A stretch of 64,000 bases of DNA, taken from NCBI GenBank assembly GCA_019693395.1, contig JAAMXP010001782.1, forward strand, positions 17,566 to 81,565, in the 5' to 3' direction. The DNA comes from Ettlia oleoabundans (lineage: Eukaryota; Chlorophyta; Chlorophyceae; Chlamydomonadales). The notes below the pieces were generated by a model. That model was given only the letters and a program-made list of their open reading frames with translations. It did no database searches and was not told where the DNA came from. Below are positions 58,701 through 64,000 of the stretch, piece by piece. The number at the start of each line of letters is the position of its first letter. Within the stretch, counting starts at the first letter, position 1. Both the position numbers and the translations under genes were made by a program.

Positions 58701-60816
58701 CAGCACCTGACAATCAGCAGGGCTGCCACGGCAGCAGCAGGCCAGCACTCGCCAGCAGAGTTCACCCCTGCCTCAGCTCAGCGTACTGCCAGCCAGCTGC
58801 CAGGCACCCCAGCCGGCACACCGGTATCTAGCACTGTTGCTGTTGCGGTGACCCCGCTGGCGCTGAGCGCGCTACGCGCACGCATGGGCGGCAGCGGGAG
58901 CGGTGTTCAGGATGCTGTTCGCAACCGGCTGGCGCGGCTCAAGGTTGACCTGCAAGCAGCTCAGGCCAAGCTGGCAACAGTGGACCAGGTGGGCGGGTGG
59001 GTGGGTAATCATATCGACAATAAGGTGATGTCAGCAAGGTGGGGATGAGCGTGGGTCATTATGCAGAGCAGTGGAGCCCTACCTTTGGCAAGAGGGTCCA
59101 GCAAAGTGCATGCAAGGGGGGAGGCAGCGGGCTGATGGCAGGTGGCAAGTGTTCATCAGCAGCAGCCTGTGGCTTGTGTTCTGTTGAAACGTGCGTCATG
59201 CCAGTTGCTCCTGCAACATGTCACCCTTTCAACCATACTACTCTGTAACTCTCTGGTGCAGGGCCTGGCCTCCATTGCCTTCACCCCCACCTCCTCCATC
59301 ACCGCCAGCAGCACCCCCGGCAGCCGCAGTAGCAGCCTGCTGCGCCGCACGCCACTCACACCACCCACCGGTGGCGCCCTGGGCTCCCCCATTGCTGCCA
59401 GTGGCGGTGTCGACCATGCAGACGTCAGCTTTAGCCCCTCACCACAGCAGCAGCAGCTGTCGTTCGGCAGCAGCTCGCAGGCTGCGGCGCTGATTGCAGG
59501 CGGCAGCTCCTCGCCCCTGGCCCTGGCACCAGGAGACACCGCATCACCCGCTGTCAGCCAGGGCAAACATGCCGCAACACCGGCAACAACTGCAGCACTG
59601 GTGGCAGCGTCAGAGGCCGCAACTGCCCACCAGCCCGCAAGCGCCATAGCCGAGATTGCAGCGCCGGTGCGCGTCGCAGCGGCAACGGCAGTGGGCGAAT
59701 GCACGCCGCCAGTTACGCGCCGCTCTGTGCGCTTTGCAGACACGGTGCAGGCCGGCAGCAGCAGGCGGGCGATTGTGCGGGTAGGCACTCCACACTCAAA
59801 AGCTGCAGCAGTGCCAGGCTCCGATGATCAAGGTGGCATGAGTGGCATGGATGAGACAGAAACTGCCGCCTCGCCTGTGGTGGCCAGCAGCCGGCGCTGC
59901 CCAGCAGGTGGCGGTGGCGGTCGGGGTGCCGCGCTGCAGCGTAGCCCGCTGGCAGCCGCACAGAGCGCTGCCAAGCCAGGACTGGTGGTGCGCCGCTTTG
60001 GGCTGGGGCTGGAGCAAGCTGAGGATGATTCTGAGGCCAGCAGCAGCAGTGAAGAAGTGAGCGAGGTGTGTGTGGGTGTGTGTTGGGGGTGGGTGGGAGG
60101 GGGATTGGGAGCTTTACCAGCTTGGCTCAATGGCCATGCTGCTGGCTGATGCTGTCTCAACACTGGCAGTTTCTTGTAAGGCCGTGACTACATTATTCAT
60201 ATGCCTTTTGCTGCCCTCCTCATTTCCACTGCACTGCACTGCAGCTCCTGTTTGACGCCAGTCGCATGGCGCAAGCCGGCATATATCCTGCGGCAACGCC
60301 ACCTCCGCATTGGTCTGACCTGGATGCGGGGACCACCCCGATGGCCCACCCTGAGCAGCATACTGGGAGCTGCGTGGCGTCAGCAGCAGCAGCTGCCACT
60401 CCCAACACCGCCACCTCTGTGCTGTCAACCTCCAGCATCAGCCCGCCGCGCCCGCTGCTGCTGATGGCGGTGCGGCCGCTGGGCCGGGTGAGCCCGCTTG
60501 CGCTTGCGCTGCCAGGGCCAAACTCAGGTCATTGCACATGCCAGTGATTGACGCTGTTGTACTTGTGCTGGCTGGCGGTGTGTGCCCTGGGGTATGACCG
60601 CTGAAGCACTCATGGACTGTATGGCTGCCTGTTATCGGCTGTATGTTGCAGGCGCAGCGCCGCGGGGCTGTGGTGCGCGGTGGAGGTGTGGGCACAGGGC
60701 GCCGGCGCAGCGAGGCCGAGGAGCGGGAGTTTAGACGGCGCGCTGCAGCACTCAATATCCAGGTGTCCCCCTACTTCCGGCGCCCGCGGAGTTTGCAGGC
60801 CGGGGATGCCCAGTGA
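52766..60816 (+). CDS. Large SP-rich coiled-coil protein, unrecognised
   Basis: Thirteen coding exons: 52766-53852, 54040-54171, 54384-55040, 55156-55578, 55720-55869, 56016-56233, 56394-56786, 56978-57409, 57594-57908, 58128-58988, 59262-60056, 60245-60487, 60652-60816; 1956 residues in one frame. I do not recognise a family. The first 800 residues are disordered and Ser/Pro/Ala-rich. Exons 2 and 3 each open with a copy of G-[IM]-[MV]-NAYLRTG-x2-MLSPEP. Exons 6-8 encode a coiled coil (ALRADNAVLAEELEEMQRALRQL, ELQQQLDEARQAV, ALRRENERLHRCLAQARTLL), with a further helix ending exon 10 (RLARLKVDLQAAQAKLATVD). Many SP/TP sites (LRRTPLTPP, SPLSDE, FSPASS) suggest control by a proline-directed kinase. 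The C-terminus is strongly basic (RRGAVVRGGG, RRRSEAEEREFRRRAA). Size and layout suit a cytoskeletal or centriolar scaffold; this is a guess. Confidence 0.78.
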
Positions 60817-61037
60817 CTTAGTGCGTAAGTGAGTGAGTTGGTGCGCCATACACACACTCATTCTTTGGACCACCCTGTGGCATCAAGTGGATCAAGTGGC
60901 ACGGGAAGACATTTGTACCTCAGTCCATGTTTCAGTAGACGCCAACTTTGTTTATGCTTTGGCAGATGGCCAATCTGCTTTGTTGTTGGGTTGCCGTGAC
61001 TCGCTGTGGAAGCGACTCGCAACTTGTTTCCTTCAGT

Positions 61038-61042
61038 TGTAA
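61038..61042 (+). terminator. TGTAA poly(A) signal of the coiled-coil gene
   Basis: This sense-strand TGTAA lies about 222 bases after the stop codon. Confidence 0.35.
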
Positions 61043-61173
61043 TCTCAACACTAGCAGAAAGGATCCTTCTAAAGTTGTGCCTGGCTGGAAGAATCCTGGC
61101 GGCACTTCCTGGCCATAGGAGACGCTGGGTCCCCGGCGCTCTCTCATGCCAGGTTGGCAAACGTGTCATTGTG

Positions 61174-61220
61174 CCAGCTTGGCACGCCAGCTTGTCGGCC
61201 AGCTTGTCGGCCAGCTTGGC
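61174..61220 (+). repeat. Short tandem repeat CCAGCTTGTCGG
   Basis: Four near-copies of a 12-13-base unit (CCAGCTTG followed by GCACG, TCGG, TCGG and GC) sit directly upstream of a G-box and a TATA box. They could be repeated binding sites in the promoter of the following gene. Confidence 0.7.
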
Positions 61221-61239
61221 AAAACACGTGGCAGGGGAG

Positions 61240-61247
61240 TATAAAAA
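61240..61247 (+). promoter_or_regulatory. TATA box with upstream G-box
   Basis: TATAAAAA lies ten bases after a CACGTG and about 140 bases before the ATG of the intronless ORF. This is the clearest core-promoter signal in the window. Confidence 0.5.
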
Positions 61248-61383
61248 TTCAGTAACTACCTCAATTGGTAAGTATTTTTACGTGTCCTTTGGTTTTTTTT
61301 TTTGAGAGTTTCTCAGTTTTTGAGGATTTCTCAGTGTACAACCTTATCGGCCAAAAAGGTAGCAAGACTGGCAGCAACTGCAA

Positions 61384-61911
61384 ATGGCGGCTGAACCGAT
61401 TGGGTATGCGGCGCGTGAGATTGCACTCCAAGCTGGCATATCACACATAAGCCCCATGGAGATTGAGCGGTACCATGAGCTCCATCCCGGTGTAAATGTG
61501 GTGCGTTGGAATGGGACAGTGGGGCCACGGGTGCCCACCATCCTATCGCACCCGGTGGCGGGGACCAAGCGCCCTCTCTTCTCCGTCCACATCAAGGGTG
61601 AAAATGCAAGGAGGCGCCTTTTATACGCCTCCCCGCACACGTACGTAAATACTGCTGACCCTTTGACCTGGCGTTTCTCAATACAAAAGGCTGCGGGCCA
61701 GTTCGCTGGCAATGAGAACCGTCTGCTGCGCGAATGCCTACACTACTGCAAGCTAGACCCGCACTACACGTGCCTACTCGGGGTCTACAATGGTGGGCTG
61801 CCCAGAAGGCAGCAGGCCTACTATCTGTTTGACATGCGGCTTGTGGAAGAAAGCAACGCTTCCTTCCACGGCCAAATCATAGAGGCAAGAGCCCAAGTGC
61901 CGCACCTCTAG
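61384..61911 (+). CDS. Intronless orphan protein, 175 residues
   Basis: A single uninterrupted ORF starts at the first ATG after a TATA box. I recognise no family. The protein (MAAEPIGYAAREIALQAGIS...) has a normal globular composition, not the Ala/Gln/Ser bias of its neighbours, with segments such as ISPMEIERYHELHPGVNVV, LLYASPHTYVNTADPLTW, LLRECLHYCKLDPHYTCL and QQAYYLFDMRLVEESNAS. Its lack of introns is unusual here, where other genes average one intron every 150-250 coding bases. The codon mix also looks less GC-biased. A recent gain (virus, transfer or retrocopy) would explain this, but no viral or transposon hallmark is visible. A second open frame follows it. Confidence 0.5.
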   Translation: MAAEPIGYAAREIALQAGISHISPMEIERYHELHPGVNVVRWNGTVGPRVPTILSHPVAGTKRPLFSVHIKGENARRRLLYASPHTYVNTADPLTWRFSIQKAAGQFAGNENRLLRECLHYCKLDPHYTCLLGVYNGGLPRRQQAYYLFDMRLVEESNASFHGQIIEARAQVPHL

Positions 61912-61933
61912 GCTCTTGAGTGGCGCCTCATGA

Positions 61934-62188
61934 GTGGCTGGAACGCCACAAGCTCTTCGAGGCCCGCAGTACAATGTACTGCTTCATCCGAAAAAGACAA
62001 CCGCTGAAGACGAGCAGCGCTATTCAAAGTACAACACCTGTTTTGCGCTCCCTTGTGACTGCACTGAATATAGCAAAGTTAACCTATTCCAACATGCACC
62101 GTCGTTGCAATGTAAATGTCAAACGTTGGCAATGCTGGTCAGGCAAGCACAATCACAGAGCAGATTGCAGGGCACAGGGCAGCAGTGA
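61934..62188 (+). CDS. Possible downstream exon or displaced frame of the orphan gene
   Basis: An open frame without an ATG start (QYNVLLHPKKTTAEDEQRYS, then KYNTCFALPCDCTEYSKVNL) has the same globular, Cys/Tyr-containing character as the ORF just upstream. It lies in another frame and just past that ORF's stop. It could be a second exon joined by a short intron, a frameshifted continuation, or noise. Confidence 0.2.
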   Translation: MAGTPQALRGPQYNVLLHPKKTTAEDEQRYSKYNTCFALPCDCTEYSKVNLFQHAPSLQCKCQTLAMLVRQAQSQSRLQGTGQQ

Positions 62189-62220
62189 AAGGGCGGGCCA
62201 CTTGCACCACATCACAGTCC

Positions 62221-63960
62221 TTAGCTCTGCAGGCTATGCTGCCACTGCGCGGCCATTCTGTTGGCAGCAAGTGCAGCCGCAAAGCTGCCGCCTTTCCCAC
62301 CCAGCAGCTGCTCTGTGATGCTCACGGGCGGCCCCGCTGAGGTGTCGGGGGTGGGCATGTAGCATAGGTCCCGCCGCCGACGCTTCACTGCGCCCGCCAG
62401 CCACGGCGGGACCGTCGCAGTTTGTGGCGGCTGCGCTGCGCCAGCTGCCAGGGCTGTGGGCGCTGAAGCTGAGGCAGGAGGCGCCGCCGCCTGCGTGTCG
62501 GTGGTGTGGCCGCCCTGCGTGCCACCTTCCAGCAGCAGCCAGGGGTCCAGGGCACGAATGCAGCCTGCTGCGTTGGTGCTTGATGCCGGCTGGTGGCTGA
62601 GGTTGCTCACCAGGCTGGGATCTGCCACTGGCTGGCACGTGGGCACTGGAACCAGGCCCTGCTGCTGGTTGAGGGGCAGTGCCGCGGTCACCGCTGCCTG
62701 CAAGGCTGGCGGCAGGGGCAGGGCAGCCGCTTCAGCTGCCAGCTGTCGGCTGTGCTCGTAAGCGGGCACATCACGCAACTTGCCGCCTGCATCGACAGAG
62801 GCGCAGCCGGGAGTGGTGTGGTGTGGTTGTGCGGGGTGAGTGTGGGGTTTAAGGCAATCACAATATGGGCGTTGAGCCATGCATCAAAGCCAGGCAGCAG
62901 CGTGGGCAGCGATTGAGCCCCCACCCTGCAGGCGCATCCAGGAAGCCCAGCCGCCTAGCAGCAGCGCCCGCAGCAGGTGCAGAAGGCGCTGAGGTAGCGG
63001 CTCCCCCGCAGCTGCAGCTGCCGCTGCAGCAGCAGCTGCTTCAGCATCCCCCTGCGCCTGCTGTGCCCCCGAGCCTGAAGAAGCTAGTTTGGCTGCTTGG
63101 GCTGCTGTGGCTGCGTCTGCGCGTATCGCGGGTGCCGCCAGCAGGCACAGCAGGGCCCGCAGCAGCTGGCCACGCAGCCCACCACCGCCGTCTGCTGAGC
63201 GGTGCTTGTACACTAGGGGCAGCAGGGGCAGCAGCAGTGCCAGGCGCACCCACACAGACACCTGCACCGCTGCGGGGCTGGCCGCTGCAGCTGCTGCAGC
63301 CATGCCAGGGAGCTGAGCATGGCCCGCAAGCTGCACCTGCTGCTGCTGCTGCTGCTGCTGGTGGTAGACATGTTGGTGCTGCGGCCCATGCGGTGGCGTC
63401 TGCAGGCAGTCTGCCAGGGCGGCCAGCTGGTTGATGAGCTGCTGGGCAAACGAGTGCTGCCCATCAGCGCTGCTGCCGGTGCTGAGGCACACAAGAGCAG
63501 CATCAACCAGCCCTTGCTCTCCTCCAAAGGGCACAGCAGGCACAGCGGGCGTAAAGCCTGTCATGGTTCCGCTGGCTGAGAGTGGGATGAGAACGCGTGG
63601 CCGGCGCGCCCCCGACGCTGCTGCTGCGACATTCTGGGTCAAGCACACCACCGGGGGCTGCAGGCACGAGTCAATGAAGGAGCAGGAGCTTCGGCATGCA
63701 CGGAATTTGGATCAGGAGCGCCCAGCGTGTGAGTAGTAGGTGCGTGGAGTAGTTTAAATCCCACCCTGCTCCCTAACACCAAAGGAAAAGCAGTGTGTCA
63801 TCTCACGCCCTCGGGCCTTGCACCACCCACCCGCAGCAAGCCCTCAACCTCCTGCAGCATCTGCTGCCCCGCAGCCGCCGCAGACCAGGGGCTCAGGCTG
63901 CACAGTGTGGCCGCAAGCGCAGCTGCCGCCTCTGGCCGGAAAACGGCCTGGTGCACCGCC
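62221..63960 (-). CDS. C-terminal part of a large Ala/Gln-rich protein, perhaps Mediator subunit MED12 (5' end beyond window)
   Basis: Three exons read leftward, 63960-63831, 63657-62925 and 62786-62221, give the last 475 residues. The first exon shown begins at an acceptor (CTGCAG), so the start lies outside the window. The sequence is rich in Ala, Leu and Gln with a poly-Gln run (YHQQQQQQQQVQLAG) and helical stretches (LALLLPLLPLVYKH, LLRALLCLLAAP). Near the end, VPPWLAGAVKRRRRDLCYMP resembles the basic W-L-x-GA-x-RRRRxDL tail I associate with plant MED12, the Mediator kinase-module subunit. That is the only specific evidence, so the name is tentative. Exon phases are consistent. Confidence 0.5.
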
Positions 63961-64000
63961 CTGCAGCATGCATTGGGGGTAGAAGGGGGGTAGATGGGGG

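Larger units (their letters stand above)
60817..61383. promoter_or_regulatory. 3' UTR, then promoter of the orphan gene
   Basis: The first part is the 3' UTR of the coiled-coil gene. The second part is promoter-like: a short tandem repeat, a CACGTG G-box at 61225-61230 and TATAAAAA at 61240-61247, followed by T-rich sequence up to the ATG at 61384. Confidence 0.5.

Noticed and set aside
63311..63365. CAG/CTG-rich run considered as an expanded-repeat element.
   Set aside because: It is a short poly-Gln run within the coding frame of the partial Ala/Gln-rich gene, as is common in this genome.

Overview
This is a piece of nuclear DNA from a green alga, most likely a trebouxiophyte of the Chlorella group. 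The evidence is GC-rich sequence, genes split by many short introns with GT(G/A)AG donors and (C/T)GCAG acceptors, TGTAA-type poly(A) signals, plastid genes of plant type (NDC1), and Ala/Gln/Ser-rich insertions inside conserved proteins. No bacterial, organellar or mobile-element gene was recognised. A 33-base run of N at 25326-25358 shows that this is a draft assembly.

Genes were rebuilt by joining exons whose reading phases agree across every intron. From left to right: a secreted TPR-sulfotransferase (+); an HSP20-like protein with a long tail (-); a WD40 protein (-); a Golgi GnT-I with an MGAT5-like tail (+); a small VIM-motif (SVIP-like) protein (-); the DNA-repair factor XPC/Rad4 (+); Misato (+); a probably plastid-targeted protein with about twelve [K/R]YDP repeats (+); ceramide kinase (-); a 23-exon ABCG transporter with an EF-hand-like insert (+); a nuclear-type SP-rich protein of unknown role (+); an INSIG-like membrane protein (+); NDC1 (-); an oxysterol-binding-protein-related protein (+); a TMEM70-like protein (-); a 1956-residue coiled-coil/SP-rich protein (+); an unrecognised intronless gene (+); and the 3' end of a large Ala/Gln-rich gene, perhaps MED12 (-), which runs off the right edge.

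There is no operon logic. Several neighbours are divergent and share short 5' regions: WD40/GnT-I, SVIP-like/XPC, CERK/ABCG, NDC1/ORP, and TMEM70-like/coiled-coil. Two lipid-related genes (CERK, ORP) and an INSIG-like gene lie in the middle of the window, but nothing shows that they are co-regulated. About ten of roughly 114 modelled introns start with GC instead of GT, all with an (A)G|GCA donor.

The most unusual items are the [K/R]YDP repeat protein, the HSP20-like protein with five IxI-like motifs in its tail, the overlooked VIM-motif mini-gene divergent from XPC, the GnT-I/MGAT5-like fusion, the EF-hand-like insert in the ABCG transporter, and the intronless orphan with its own G-box/TATA promoter.
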